A DNA stretch of 44,055 nucleotides from Granulosicoccaceae bacterium (GTDB lineage: Bacteria; Pseudomonadota; Gammaproteobacteria; Granulosicoccales; Granulosicoccaceae), in assembly GCA_020629835.1 (NCBI GenBank), contig JAHDCO010000030.1:1-44055 (forward strand), read 5' to 3'. Shown here in pieces: positions 26,435 to 37,836 of this stretch (positions are counted from its first letter, which is position 1; each line of letters opens with the position of its first letter). The translations under genes were made by a program, and so were the position numbers. The notes below the pieces were generated by a model that did not search any database, was not told where the DNA came from, and worked only from the letters and a program-made list of their open reading frames with translations.

Positions 26435-26689
26435 GTGAATAGCGTTTGCCGCATGACGTTCATCAAAGAACACCACACACTGCACTTAAGACGGGTAAAG
26501 CCAAACCCGTTACCCCTGATTCAGCGAGTCATAAACCTTCTTCCAAGTAATACGAAATTGGTTGGTGGTAGTCGAATGCAAATGACTTTGGAGTGTGAAC
26601 GGACGCGCAAATTGATGCGCTTTCTCACTTTAAAGTTGATAAAGCAATCAACTAATCACCCGATATCGTTACCGAGAGTCGCGCAATAG
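26435..26689 (+). CDS. Doubtful small basic ORF
   Basis: 84 residues from a GTG, rich in Arg, Lys and Leu, with the segment MRFLTLKLIKQS near the end. It fills most of the 303-base gap between the HAD gene and the ankyrin gene and ends 12 bases before the latter. I recognise no family, the GTG has no ribosome site, and codon use gives no clear support. It may be non-coding; apart from it I see nothing in this gap. Confidence 0.25.
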   Translation: MNSVCRMTFIKEHHTLHLRRVKPNPLPLIQRVINLLPSNTKLVGGSRMQMTLECERTRKLMRFLTLKLIKQSTNHPISLPRVAQ

Positions 26690-26701
26690 ACGGGCAGTAC
26701 T

Positions 26702-27733
26702 GTGCAAAATTATTGGCTGAATTGGGACAAACAAACGAGCAACGTCGTCGTTGCTTATCATGACCGTGTGTGCGTTGGCAGTTGTGAAAGTCATGAGCTT
26801 TTCGCCGTCGATCAGGCGTTGTCGGCGGGTAAACCGATCGCTGTTGCCATTCCTAACGGACAAGTGGAGTCAATCACACTCAAGTCTCTGAACTCCTTAC
26901 GACATGCCCAGAATGAACGAACGGTGGTTTTGCGTTCACGGCGCTGGCTTTCGATTAAGGAAATCGTATTGGAGTTTGGGGGTGATGACAAAGCTGAAGA
27001 GTTTGTTAATGCGCTAAGTCAGCAGGTAGGTAAGCGCATGAAGAAAACCACCGGTGACGCGCCTAAAAGTTATGGCTCAGTATTAATGGTCTGCAGTGTA
27101 GTTTTTTCGGTTGCTTTTTTACTAGCGTTTTTCCACAAGTTTCGATACGTAGCGATCTCAGTGCCGTTACTGTGTATGCTCGGTATGGCTGCTTATGTGT
27201 TGTGGCTGGAAACGCGTCAGCGAAAGGTTGTGCGTTGGACCAGCGAAGCCAACACTGCGTTTCTAAACGGGCCGGCGCTCAGAGCGTTAGTGGCCTGCAG
27301 TGTATTCAGTACCGTACCGCTGGTAGCCAGTCCATATTTTGATGATCGACACGGCATAACAGCGTTATTGAATGCGGCGAAAAACGATACCTTGGATGGA
27401 TACAAAGTGTCGCAGTTTTTGGAGAGAGGATCGTTGGTCAATCAAGCCAGCGAAAATGGTAGGACACCTTTATGGTGGGCGCTTAAACACAAAAATTATT
27501 CAGCGGCAATCGCGCTGATTGAAAATGGCGCCGATGTGAACGCCAGGGATGGCAGCCTGTTAGAACACGCGTTAACGCATGATGCACCTGAACGCGTGAT
27601 TCACGCCATGATGCGGCGTGGTGCGTTAGAGGTGGCTGAGGTAATGGCAGGGTTTGATACCAAGCATCATATTGATAAGAACACCGGTAATTTTGCGGGC
27701 ATGTATAACCGGTATCGCAGCGCGCCGCGTTAA
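26702..27733 (+). CDS. Membrane-anchored ankyrin-repeat protein, unknown function
   Basis: 343 residues. Residues 1-120 form a soluble domain of beta-strand character ending in an acidic/basic helix (GGDDKAEEFVNAL). Two clear membrane helices follow at about 125-144 and 149-169, and a weaker third at about 191-210. The C-terminal part has two to three ankyrin units (GITALLNAAKND, GRTPLWWALKHKNYSAAIALIENGADVNARDGS is split here between residues 252 and 285, then a degenerate third). The N-terminal domain is of no family I know; a PH-like fold is a guess. Start is GTG at 26702 with no strong ribosome site. It is convergent with the M23 peptidase gene, 30 bases away. Protein-protein binding through the ankyrin part is likely. 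Confidence 0.72.
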   Translation: MQNYWLNWDKQTSNVVVAYHDRVCVGSCESHELFAVDQALSAGKPIAVAIPNGQVESITLKSLNSLRHAQNERTVVLRSRRWLSIKEIVLEFGGDDKAEEFVNALSQQVGKRMKKTTGDAPKSYGSVLMVCSVVFSVAFLLAFFHKFRYVAISVPLLCMLGMAAYVLWLETRQRKVVRWTSEANTAFLNGPALRALVACSVFSTVPLVASPYFDDRHGITALLNAAKNDTLDGYKVSQFLERGSLVNQASENGRTPLWWALKHKNYSAAIALIENGADVNARDGSLLEHALTHDAPERVIHAMMRRGALEVAEVMAGFDTKHHIDKNTGNFAGMYNRYRSAPR

Positions 27734-27763
27734 CACCTTTTATTGCGACACGGCTTTTACCAC

Positions 27764-28615
27764 TTAGGGTGTTACGACCAACATAGGGTCCACCCAACTG
27801 CCGTTAAGACCAACCGACCAGTGCAAGTGCGCACCAGTCACTCGTCCGGTGGCTCCTACCGTACCAATAGGGTCGCCTTGCTGAACAACGTCACCAGGCG
27901 CAACGGTGATGCTGTTCAGATGTGCATAGAACGTTTGAATGCCCAGACCGTGCTCAATAAAGATCGACTTACCATTAAAAAAATAATCACCGGTGTCTAC
28001 CACGGTGCCGTGCGCGGGAGCAACAATTGGCGTACCGGTGGGTACGGCAATATCAATACCGCCGTGTGGGTTTCTGGGTTGGTCATTAAAAAAGCGACGT
28101 AAGCCAAACGTACTGCTTATGCGGCCTTTAACTGGCCAAATAAAATTGGTTGCAATTAAGTCCTCAGAACGTAACTGCTTTACCCGTTTAAGCTGTTGAG
28201 CTTCGGCGTTGATGCGTGCCATATCCATGGCAGGCGGATTCACTTTACGATCGTTGCTCAGCGTAATGCGCTGCTCTTGGTACTCGTAGGGTCTTACGGA
28301 AAAACTGACCGGGTATTGCCTATTATGGGTAATGACATCAATCGCGTTAATCCCCGGCTCAACAGACAAGCCAATACCCACCAACGCGTGCCACTCCGCC
28401 CCCAATGAAACCACGGCTACTGATTTGTCAAACCAGCGAACCTGCGGTTTTGCCTGTGAGGTAGTAACGCCAGTAGGCAGTATGGCTATGCCACCTGGTG
28501 TACTTCGGTGCGTAAATGGCCCCCACTGTTTGACGCCCAGTGGCGCGCTGTTGATTGGCCACGCGAGCGCAAGCCAACAAACAAACACAAAAAGCATTTG
28601 ACGAGCGGCGCTCAT
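27764..28615 (-). CDS. Exported M23 (LytM-type) metallopeptidase
   Basis: 283 residues with a signal peptide (hydrophobic 7-20, cleavage near NSA-PLG). The N-terminal domain to about 115 is beta-rich, then a helical linker, then the LytM domain at about 160-280. Zinc ligands are H184 and D188 in NPHGGIDIA and H265 in GAHLHWS, with H232 and H263 as catalytic histidines. All ligands are present, so it is probably an active peptidoglycan endopeptidase in the periplasm, not a degenerate EnvC-type activator. Its ATG overlaps the cysZ stop (ATGA), so the two are co-translated, although no functional tie is obvious. Confidence 0.92.
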   Translation of the reverse strand: MSAARQMLFVFVCWLALAWPINSAPLGVKQWGPFTHRSTPGGIAILPTGVTTSQAKPQVRWFDKSVAVVSLGAEWHALVGIGLSVEPGINAIDVITHNRQYPVSFSVRPYEYQEQRITLSNDRKVNPPAMDMARINAEAQQLKRVKQLRSEDLIATNFIWPVKGRISSTFGLRRFFNDQPRNPHGGIDIAVPTGTPIVAPAHGTVVDTGDYFFNGKSIFIEHGLGIQTFYAHLNSITVAPGDVVQQGDPIGTVGATGRVTGAHLHWSVGLNGSWVDPMLVVTP

Positions 28616-29370
28616 GCCCGGTGGCCTGCCTTGAATTGCTCAACCCATAAAGCGGTTGCTGCGGCTACCGAAACTGGCATCACGAAGAAGTTAACCACCG
28701 GTATGCTGCTGATCAGCGCGACCACTGAGCCAAAGCCAAATGCGGCTGGTTTGTGTTGTCGAGCGTGCGCCCGGACTTGGCTGAATACCGCACCCTCGTT
28801 GCCCATCGGGTAGTCCCAATATTCAATGGCAAACATCCAGGCACCGAAGGCGAGTAGTAGGAAAGGCGCAACAAAGTTGACGATCGGTATCCAATGCAGC
28901 ACCGCTAGCATGAGTAGCATCAATGCAAGATAGATTAACTTTCGCACTTCGGACGCCAGTGTTCGGGGCAGCGTTTTTATCAGGGCCATGACCGATGAGC
29001 CCTCTAGCGCTGGGCGCCCGGTTAGATGGGCCGCTACCTGTTCAGCCAACAGGCCGTTGAATGGTGCCGCCAGTAAGTTGGAGCACAGCGACATGAAAAA
29101 TACCAACAAGGCGAAAAGAGCGATCGCCATGGCAATCCGAATGGCTTCAACCAAAACATTCAGAAAGGGCACATCCTGCGCCCACTGAATAATCGTAAAG
29201 CTCGTTAGCCAGTCGATAAATGCCGCATAGGTCAACCACCCGATAACGCCGAATACCGCGATATTGATCAAAAGTGGTACAACGACATAGCGTCGAAGCC
29301 CTGGAGTGTTCACCAATTGAACACCTCGTGCCAAATAGCTGGCTGCAGTTGCAAACGTTGGGTGGTTCAT
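28612..29370 (-). CDS. cysZ: CysZ/EI24-family inner-membrane protein (sulfate transporter)
   Basis: 252 residues, close to the 253 of E. coli CysZ. It starts FATAASYLARGVQLVNTPGLRRYVVVPLLINI, split here for length: the PGLRR-VVPLLIN block is the family signature. Several membrane helices follow, then the LAAPFNGLLAEQV motif and YWDYPMGNEG near the C-terminal third. CysZ supplies sulfate for cysteine synthesis. The frame extends to 29442, but ATG 29368-29370 (MNHPTF) gives the family length. It is divergent from smc by 100 bases; in E. coli the same gene is divergent from zipA, so smc has been placed between as in Pseudomonas-type order. Confidence 0.9.
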   Translation of the reverse strand: MNHPTFATAASYLARGVQLVNTPGLRRYVVVPLLINIAVFGVIGWLTYAAFIDWLTSFTIIQWAQDVPFLNVLVEAIRIAMAIALFALLVFFMSLCSNLLAAPFNGLLAEQVAAHLTGRPALEGSSVMALIKTLPRTLASEVRKLIYLALMLLMLAVLHWIPIVNFVAPFLLLAFGAWMFAIEYWDYPMGNEGAVFSQVRAHARQHKPAAFGFGSVVALISSIPVVNFFVMPVSVAAATALWVEQFKAGHRA

Positions 29371-29470
29371 ACAACAAGAATAGCGCTCAGGGAGGCTTTC
29401 GCACAGGATAAAAGCCAGTACAATAAGCGAATCAGATAGCATGATGCTGCGTTAGCGAAGACACCAATTA

Positions 29471-32400
29471 ATGCGGTTGACACGAATCAAGATCGCGGGT
29501 TTCAAGTCATTTGTAGATCCCACCGACCTGAAAATGCCCGGCTCGCTGATCGGCATCGTGGGGCCAAATGGCTGCGGTAAATCCAACACTATCGACGCCG
29601 TTCGATGGGTCATGGGCGAATCGTCGGCGAAGCATTTGCGCGGCGAGTCAATGGACGACGTTATTTTTAACGGCTCGTCGCAGCGAAAACCCGTAGGCAA
29701 AGCCTCGGTCGAATTGATCTTCGATAACAACGAAGGCCGGCTGGGGGGCGAATACGCCCAGTACGCCGAAATCTCGATCCGTCGTGAGGCCTCTCGCGAT
29801 GGTCAGTCAAAATACTTCCTCAACAACACGCGCTGCCGACGCAGAGATATCCGCGATATCTTTTTGGGTACCGGTCTGGGACCACGCAGCTACGCCATTA
29901 TTGAGCAGGGCATGGTGTCTCGGCTCATTGAGGCTAAGCCTGAGGATCTTCGCGTCTACCTGGAAGAAGCTGCGGGAATTTCCAAGTACAAAGAACGCCG
30001 GCGCGAAACGGAAAACCGCATACGACACACGCGCGATAACCTGGATCGGCTGAACGACCTGGTTGAAGAAGTCGACAAGCAGCTGGATAAGCTGAAACGT
30101 CAAGCCAACACGGCAGAACGTTTTCAGACAATGAAAGCGGAAGAGCGCACGAAGAAAGGTGAGCTACTTTTGCTGCGACGCCGTGAATTTGAAAAAGTAC
30201 AACACAGCCAAAGCCTGTCGATAGCAGAGAAAGAAAAAGAGCTGGAAGGCATCATCGCTGAATTGCGAGCTGAAGAAACGGCGATTGAACGTACTCGAGA
30301 ACAGCGTGAATCGGCCAATGAAGAATTCAGTCGTGTACAAGCCGACTTCTACCGTATCGGCGCTGATGTGGCAAATATTGAACAACGTATTGAGCACACA
30401 AAGGCCACGCGATTACAACAAAATCAAGACTTGGCAGACGTCGAACGCTCATTACAAGAGGCCACTGAACACGTGGCTGAAGATGAAAAGCGCATTGCTG
30501 AAATTGACGCCAGCATGGCGGTCGATGAGCCGCAGTACGATGAATTAAAAGACAGCCAGAAGGTCCAGGCCGAATTGCTGCAACGGGCTGAAACCGAGCG
30601 TGTTCAGTGGCAGAGTCGAAACGATACCCACCGCGCTCGAAGCGCAGAATTTGCGCAGATTGCGCAGGTGGAACGCTCGCGCATGGATCAGATAGAGCGC
30701 AGTATCGAGCAAAATGAAATTCGCCTGGCACGGCTGGAAACCGAAACGGAGTCGGTAGATACCGACTCCCTGGAAGCAGCCATTGCGCAGGATATTCAGG
30801 ATGAAGTAACCGCTGCCAGCACCGAGCAAACGCTAAAGCTGCAAAGTGAACAAAGCGGTGAGAAGCAACAGATTCTGCGTGAAAAGGTGCGTCGCAAACA
30901 GGTGGAGCTTAACGAAACCGCGACCAAACTACAGGCATCACTCGGCCGGCTGGCGTCACTGGAAGCCCTGCAACAAGCCGCTCTTAATAGCGATACCAGC
31001 GCCGCCGATGCGTGGCTGGTGATGAACGAACTGGATAGCGCACCGCGTTTGGCACAGCAACTCACCATTGAGCCTGGCTGGGAAAAAGCGGTGGAGCTGG
31101 TACTGGGGCCGAACCTGGAGGCCGTGTGCGTAGACGACTCAGACATCATCGTGCGCTGCCTTGCCGATTTACCCGCTGCGCAACTTACGTTGCTGATGGC
31201 GGCTGAGTCACCCTCAGGTTCTGAAGAAACATTGCTTTCGAAAGTGGGCAAAGCCGGGGCGGTTGCCAGTTTGCTGAAAAATGTCAAGGTGGCTCAATCG
31301 CTCGGCGACGCTCAGCAGTTACGAGCAACGCTGGCTGAGGATGAATCTGTTATCACCCAAGATGGTGTTTGGCTCGGCAGGCATTGGTTGCGAATTGCAC
31401 GAGCCGACGCTGAAGACAGCGTACTCGTTCGCGAAAACGAAATCGCTGAACTGCGCGAGACGATCGATAACATCGAAACGCGCTGTACCGAGCAACAACA
31501 AGAGCTGCATGAATTAGAGCAGCAGGTGTCTGACCATGAGGCGCGTCGCGATACGCTACAACATGCGTTCAATGATGCGGTCAGGGCCCTAGCCGATGTT
31601 AAATCCAACCTTCATGCGCGTCGTCAAGAACTATCGCAGCTAACTGCGCGGCAGCATCAAATAGAAAGTGAAGGGTCTGAACTGCAGTCGCAACTGCAAG
31701 AAGAACGGCGCGCGCTGGCAGACGCTACTCGAGCTCATGCTCAGGCTGCTGAAGCATTAGAGGCAATGGCCAGTGATGATGAGAAACTAAAGGCTGAGCA
31801 ACATGAGATTGAGCAGGCTCTGCATGAGGCCAAGCAGCGGGTAGAGCAGCAGCGCGATGCCGGGCAGGAAATTGCCATACGCGTTGAGTCGATGCGCAGT
31901 GCTCGGGTGGCGACGCAAAACAACCTGGAGCGCATGCAGAACCGCATATCGTCGTTGAGCGAGAAGCGCGAGTTGCTCAACAGCCAGATGGTTCAGGATG
32001 AAGTGGACCCGTTGATAGCGCTGGAAGCGTCGTTGAACGATATGTTGGCCACACGCACCAGCAGCGAAGCGTCATTGGGTGTCACGCGCCAAAGCTTACA
32101 GGACACCGAAGAGCGACTGCGCAATCACGAACAAACCAGGGTACGTCACGACCAGCAAGCGCAAGTGGCCCGTGATGCATTGCAAGCTGAGCGCATGGCC
32201 ATTCAGGAGGCGGTTGTCCGTCTAAAAACACTGGATGAACAATTAGCTGAACAAGAGTACGACGTTGAGGCTTTAGCGGCAGGCATCTCTGATGAAGCGA
32301 ATGTGCCGGACTGGGAACAACAGGTTCAGCAACTGGAACAAAAAATTTCTCGCCTCGGACCGATTAACTTAGCGGCTATTGATGAGCATGCTGAGCAACT

Positions 32401-32968
32401 GACGCGAAAAACCTATTTGGACGAACAGCATGCTGACGTCACCGAGGCGTTGGCAACGCTAGAACGTGCGATAGCCAAGATCGACAGAGAGACGCGAGCG
32501 CGATTTAAAGATACTTACGAAGCGGTCAACGCTAAGTTTGAGTCGTTTTTTCCACGGCTGTTCGGCGGTGGTAAGGCATCTTTGCAACTCACTGGTGATG
32601 ATTTGCTAAGCACCGGTGTTAGTGTATTCGCACAGCCTCCCGGAAAACGCATCAGTAATTTGCAACTGTTATCCGGTGGTGAAAAAGCTTTAACAGCCGT
32701 GTCACTGGTGTTCGCATTCTTTGAATTAAACCCGTCGCCGTTTTGTATGTTGGACGAAGTGGATGCGCCTTTAGATGACGCGAACGTAGGACGCTTTTGC
32801 GAATTGGTGCGCGACATGTCCGAGCGTGTACAATTCATTATCATTACGCATAACAAGGTGACGATGGAGTTGTCTGAGCAACTGATGGGCGTCACCATGA
32901 ACGAGCCTGGCGTATCCAGGCTGGTTGCTGTGGATGTTGAAGAAGCCGTCGAACTTGCCGGTGCCTGA
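29471..32968 (+). CDS. smc: Chromosome partition protein SMC
   Basis: The condensin ATPase that loops and segregates DNA. 1165 residues. Walker A is G31-S38 (GPNGCGKS). Two long coiled coils (about 170-500 and 670-1000) enclose a hinge at about 515-640. The C-terminal head has the signature LSGGEK at 1067-1072 and Walker B FCMLDEVDAP with D1095 and E1096. The R-loop GESSAKHLRG is intact. Gammaproteobacteria have either SMC-ScpAB or MukBEF; this shows the former, though scpA and scpB are not in the window. ATG start. The stop is 32 bases before zipA, suggesting one operon with zipA and ligA. Confidence 0.98.
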   Translation: MRLTRIKIAGFKSFVDPTDLKMPGSLIGIVGPNGCGKSNTIDAVRWVMGESSAKHLRGESMDDVIFNGSSQRKPVGKASVELIFDNNEGRLGGEYAQYAEISIRREASRDGQSKYFLNNTRCRRRDIRDIFLGTGLGPRSYAIIEQGMVSRLIEAKPEDLRVYLEEAAGISKYKERRRETENRIRHTRDNLDRLNDLVEEVDKQLDKLKRQANTAERFQTMKAEERTKKGELLLLRRREFEKVQHSQSLSIAEKEKELEGIIAELRAEETAIERTREQRESANEEFSRVQADFYRIGADVANIEQRIEHTKATRLQQNQDLADVERSLQEATEHVAEDEKRIAEIDASMAVDEPQYDELKDSQKVQAELLQRAETERVQWQSRNDTHRARSAEFAQIAQVERSRMDQIERSIEQNEIRLARLETETESVDTDSLEAAIAQDIQDEVTAASTEQTLKLQSEQSGEKQQILREKVRRKQVELNETATKLQASLGRLASLEALQQAALNSDTSAADAWLVMNELDSAPRLAQQLTIEPGWEKAVELVLGPNLEAVCVDDSDIIVRCLADLPAAQLTLLMAAESPSGSEETLLSKVGKAGAVASLLKNVKVAQSLGDAQQLRATLAEDESVITQDGVWLGRHWLRIARADAEDSVLVRENEIAELRETIDNIETRCTEQQQELHELEQQVSDHEARRDTLQHAFNDAVRALADVKSNLHARRQELSQLTARQHQIESEGSELQSQLQEERRALADATRAHAQAAEALEAMASDDEKLKAEQHEIEQALHEAKQRVEQQRDAGQEIAIRVESMRSARVATQNNLERMQNRISSLSEKRELLNSQMVQDEVDPLIALEASLNDMLATRTSSEASLGVTRQSLQDTEERLRNHEQTRVRHDQQAQVARDALQAERMAIQEAVVRLKTLDEQLAEQEYDVEALAAGISDEANVPDWEQQVQQLEQKISRLGPINLAAIDEHAEQLTRKTYLDEQHADVTEALATLERAIAKIDRETRARFKDTYEAVNAKFESFFPRLFGGGKASLQLTGDDLLSTGVSVFAQPPGKRISNLQLLSGGEKALTAVSLVFAFFELNPSPFCMLDEVDAPLDDANVGRFCELVRDMSERVQFIIITHNKVTMELSEQLMGVTMNEPGVSRLVAVDVEEAVELAGA

Positions 32969-33000
32969 GTAACCTTACACCGACCATTGGGGTCCTTTGC

Positions 33001-33909
33001 ATGGAAATGTTCCGTTGGATTTTGATCATTGCCGGTGTTGCCATACTGGCTTTACTGTATTTTTCAGGTCGCCCCAAGCGTCCGCTTGATCAACGGGAAG
33101 CGCTGGACACCGGGCTTCGTGCATCGGGTCAGTCGAATGAATTGGTAGATCCTTACCCGCAAGCCGACAACTACGACGACTTAGCCAACGCACAAGGGCA
33201 GTATGCGCCCAGCACGGATCCACTGCTGGCAGAGCCTGCACCCAGCGGCAATCAATTTGAAGATCTCGCCAGCCTGGATCCGGATGATTTTGTCCGTCCC
33301 GGTACCGGTGAATTACCGCCGGATGCGTTGGAGGCCGAAAGCGTGCAACGGTCATCCATTGCGCAAAAAATTGAAAGTTTCAGCAGTCGATTATCGCCGA
33401 AGCGCAGCCAGCGTGTTGCAGATGCAGGTCAAAGCCGAACCGCTGAACCCGCAGGTAAAGGTCAATCGGAAGGGCTCAGTAAGATTGTTTCGGTGCATGT
33501 CGTTGCACCGCAAGATCAAGTATTCAACGGCCCGACGTTATATGAGCTTTTTGAACAACGGGGTTTTCATTTTGGCGAGATGAACATCTTTCACTCGATG
33601 CACCAGCAGAAGAAAGTGTTCTCCATCGCCAAGATGGTTGAACCCGGTTACTTCGACATCGAAGACATCAACACCTTCTACACACCGGGTATCACGTTAA
33701 TTTTGCAGCTTCCCGGGCCGGTCGCAGCGGACGTAGCCTTTGAAGTGTTGATCAGTGAAGCCCGGGGCTTAGCGCAACACCTAGGTGGTGTTGTGCTTGG
33801 CAGTGACAGAAGCACGCTGAGTAATCAAGCGGTATCACACATGCGCGAAGATATTCTTGAGTACATGCATCGGCAACGTTTTTTCGCCAGCGCGAAAACC
33901 TATTCGTAA
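33001..33909 (+). CDS. zipA: Cell division protein ZipA
   Basis: Anchors FtsZ to the inner membrane at the division ring; found only in gammaproteobacteria. 302 residues: N-terminal helix at about 5-22 (WILIIAGVAILALLYF), an unstructured acidic/proline linker to about 155, and the C-terminal FtsZ-binding domain from about 160 (IVSVHVVAP, LYELFEQRGFHFGEMNIFH, FSIAKMVEPGYFDI, TLILQLPGP, ISEARGLAQHLGG). The linker is less Pro/Gln-rich than in E. coli. ATG start; ligA begins nine bases after the stop. Confidence 0.95.
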   Translation: MEMFRWILIIAGVAILALLYFSGRPKRPLDQREALDTGLRASGQSNELVDPYPQADNYDDLANAQGQYAPSTDPLLAEPAPSGNQFEDLASLDPDDFVRPGTGELPPDALEAESVQRSSIAQKIESFSSRLSPKRSQRVADAGQSRTAEPAGKGQSEGLSKIVSVHVVAPQDQVFNGPTLYELFEQRGFHFGEMNIFHSMHQQKKVFSIAKMVEPGYFDIEDINTFYTPGITLILQLPGPVAADVAFEVLISEARGLAQHLGGVVLGSDRSTLSNQAVSHMREDILEYMHRQRFFASAKTYS

Positions 33910-35955
<2,046 letters not shown>

Positions 35956-36023
35956 CCCACCCTATGAAACGTCACCGCCGTGGTATTCTTTCGGGCTAAA
36001 TTTTCCCAAGTCACGCACACACT

Positions 36024-36842
36024 ATGACCACCGCCGTCGCCATACACGGCGCTGCCGGCCGCATGGGCCGACAGTTGCTGCAAGCTGTTCACGAACACGC
36101 CGATGCCAAGGTGAGCCATGCGTTCGAACAGGCAGGCTCTGCTGCGATTGGCCAGGACATAAGCCTGTTGGCAGGTGGCGGTTCTCAAGGTGTTTTGGTT
36201 GAAGACACGCTTGAGCCACAGACCCAAGCTTTTGACGTCATTGTGGACTTCACGGTGCCGGTGGCGACCTTAGGGTTACTGGATACCCTGGCAAACAGCC
36301 AAGCGGATGCACCGAAAGCCATCGTGATTGGCACCACCGGGTTCGATGATGCCGGGCTGCGGGCATTGCGCGAGCACGCCACTCGCATTCCAGTCGTGTT
36401 TGCGTCGAACTACAGCGTTGGGGTGACTTTGTCCTTGCAGCTACTAAAAGACGCAGCCATGGCACTGGGTGATGACTACGATGTGGAAATTACCGAAGCG
36501 CACCATCGACATAAAATCGATGCACCCTCGGGTACCGCTTTAAGTATGGGTGAAGCGGTGGCCGAAGCCCTGGGTCGGGACTTGAAGACTGACGCGATCT
36601 ATGGACGTGAGGGCATCACCGGTGCACGCGAAACGAAAACCATTGGGTTTTCGACGGTACGAGCGGGCGATATTATCGGTGACCATACCGTTCTGTTTGC
36701 CGGCAATGGAGAACGTTTAGAGATTACGCATCGTGCGGTTGATCGTATGACCTTCGCTCGGGGCGCAATTCGCGCGGCGTGTTGGTTAACGAATCAACCC
36801 CCCGGGCTGTATGACATGCGGCATGTGCTAGGTATCGCGTAG
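36024..36842 (+). CDS. dapB: 4-hydroxy-tetrahydrodipicolinate reductase
   Basis: Reduces hydroxy-tetrahydrodipicolinate with NAD(P)H on the way to diaminopimelate and lysine, which feeds peptidoglycan. 272 residues. The nucleotide fold begins AIHGAAGRMGRQL; IVIGTTGF and ASNYSVGV follow. Catalytic histidine and lysine are in EAHHRHKIDAPSGTAL, and the C-terminus reads GLYDMRHVL. ATG start, 68 bases after ligA. It lies upstream of the fatty-acid genes, whereas dapB is elsewhere in E. coli (beside carA). Confidence 0.97.
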   Translation: MTTAVAIHGAAGRMGRQLLQAVHEHADAKVSHAFEQAGSAAIGQDISLLAGGGSQGVLVEDTLEPQTQAFDVIVDFTVPVATLGLLDTLANSQADAPKAIVIGTTGFDDAGLRALREHATRIPVVFASNYSVGVTLSLQLLKDAAMALGDDYDVEITEAHHRHKIDAPSGTALSMGEAVAEALGRDLKTDAIYGREGITGARETKTIGFSTVRAGDIIGDHTVLFAGNGERLEITHRAVDRMTFARGAIRAACWLTNQPPGLYDMRHVLGIA

Positions 36843-36882
36843 CCGCCTGAGAGTTGGTTTAACGAAGCGCTTAAGGACATTT

Positions 36883-37836
36883 ATGACATTTGCGGTGGTA
36901 TTCCCAGGCCAAGGCTCGCAGAAGGTGGGCATGCTCAGTGAGCTTGCAGCTGAACACCCGGGCGTGGCTGAGGTATTTGCTGAAGCCAGCAACCTATTCG
37001 AACAAGACCTTTGGACATTGGCGCAAAACGGACCGGCAGAAGCTTTGGCGGATACGCGCGTGACACAGCCTTTGATGTTTACCAGTGGTGTTGCGGTGTG
37101 GCGCTGTTTGCAGGGCAGCGGGCTCGGTGAACCTGTGGCGGTGGCAGGTCACAGCCTAGGTGAATTTGTGGCTCTGGTTGCTGCTGGTGTTTTGTCGTTC
37201 GCTGACGGCTGTGCGCTCGTTAAACAACGAGCTATGTTCATGGCTGACGCCGTACCAGAGGGTGAAGGGGGTATGGCGGCGTTGTTAGGTATGGACGACG
37301 AAGACGTAGTAGCTCTGTGTGAAGAGCTCAACGGTGAGCGTGTGGTGCAAGCTGCTAACTTTAATTCACCCGGGCAAGTCGTGATTTCAGGCCACCTCGA
37401 TGCGCTGCAGCGTGCCGTGGAAGCGGCTAAAACGCGCGGTGCTCGCAAAGCGATGATGGTGCCGGTTAGCGTGCCGAATCACAGCGCATTAATGCAGGAT
37501 GCGGGCGCTAAGCTGGCCGAGTTGATGGATGGATTAACCTTCAACGAACCCCAGTTTCCCGTTGTGCAAAACGCGCAGGCTACAGCGCCTGCAGATCAAG
37601 CGGCGTTGTTATCCAGCTTGAAAAAACACGTTTTCAGTCCGGTACGGTGGACGCAATCGGTGCAGGCGCTGAAAAACGATTACGGTGTTTCGGCACTGGT
37701 TGAAGCGGGCCCAGGAAAAGTGCTGACTGGCCTGTCTAAACGCATCGATAAGAGCCTGCCGTGTTTACCGGTTGATAGCGCAGAGTCGTTAAGTGCTGCC
37801 GTAAACGCCATACAATCACCTGGAGCGGGTGCATGA
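36883..37836 (+). CDS. fabD: Malonyl-CoA:ACP transacylase
   Basis: Loads malonyl groups on ACP for fatty-acid synthesis. 317 residues. FPGQGSQ at the start, nucleophile S91 in GHSLGEF, KQRAMFM, a core arginine in QRAM, the FNSPGQVVISG segment and catalytic histidine in VPNHSALM. ATG start, 40 bases after dapB. plsX and fabH, usually upstream in this cluster, are absent. It overlaps fabG by four bases (ATGA). Confidence 0.97.
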   Translation: MTFAVVFPGQGSQKVGMLSELAAEHPGVAEVFAEASNLFEQDLWTLAQNGPAEALADTRVTQPLMFTSGVAVWRCLQGSGLGEPVAVAGHSLGEFVALVAAGVLSFADGCALVKQRAMFMADAVPEGEGGMAALLGMDDEDVVALCEELNGERVVQAANFNSPGQVVISGHLDALQRAVEAAKTRGARKAMMVPVSVPNHSALMQDAGAKLAELMDGLTFNEPQFPVVQNAQATAPADQAALLSSLKKHVFSPVRWTQSVQALKNDYGVSALVEAGPGKVLTGLSKRIDKSLPCLPVDSAESLSAAVNAIQSPGAGA

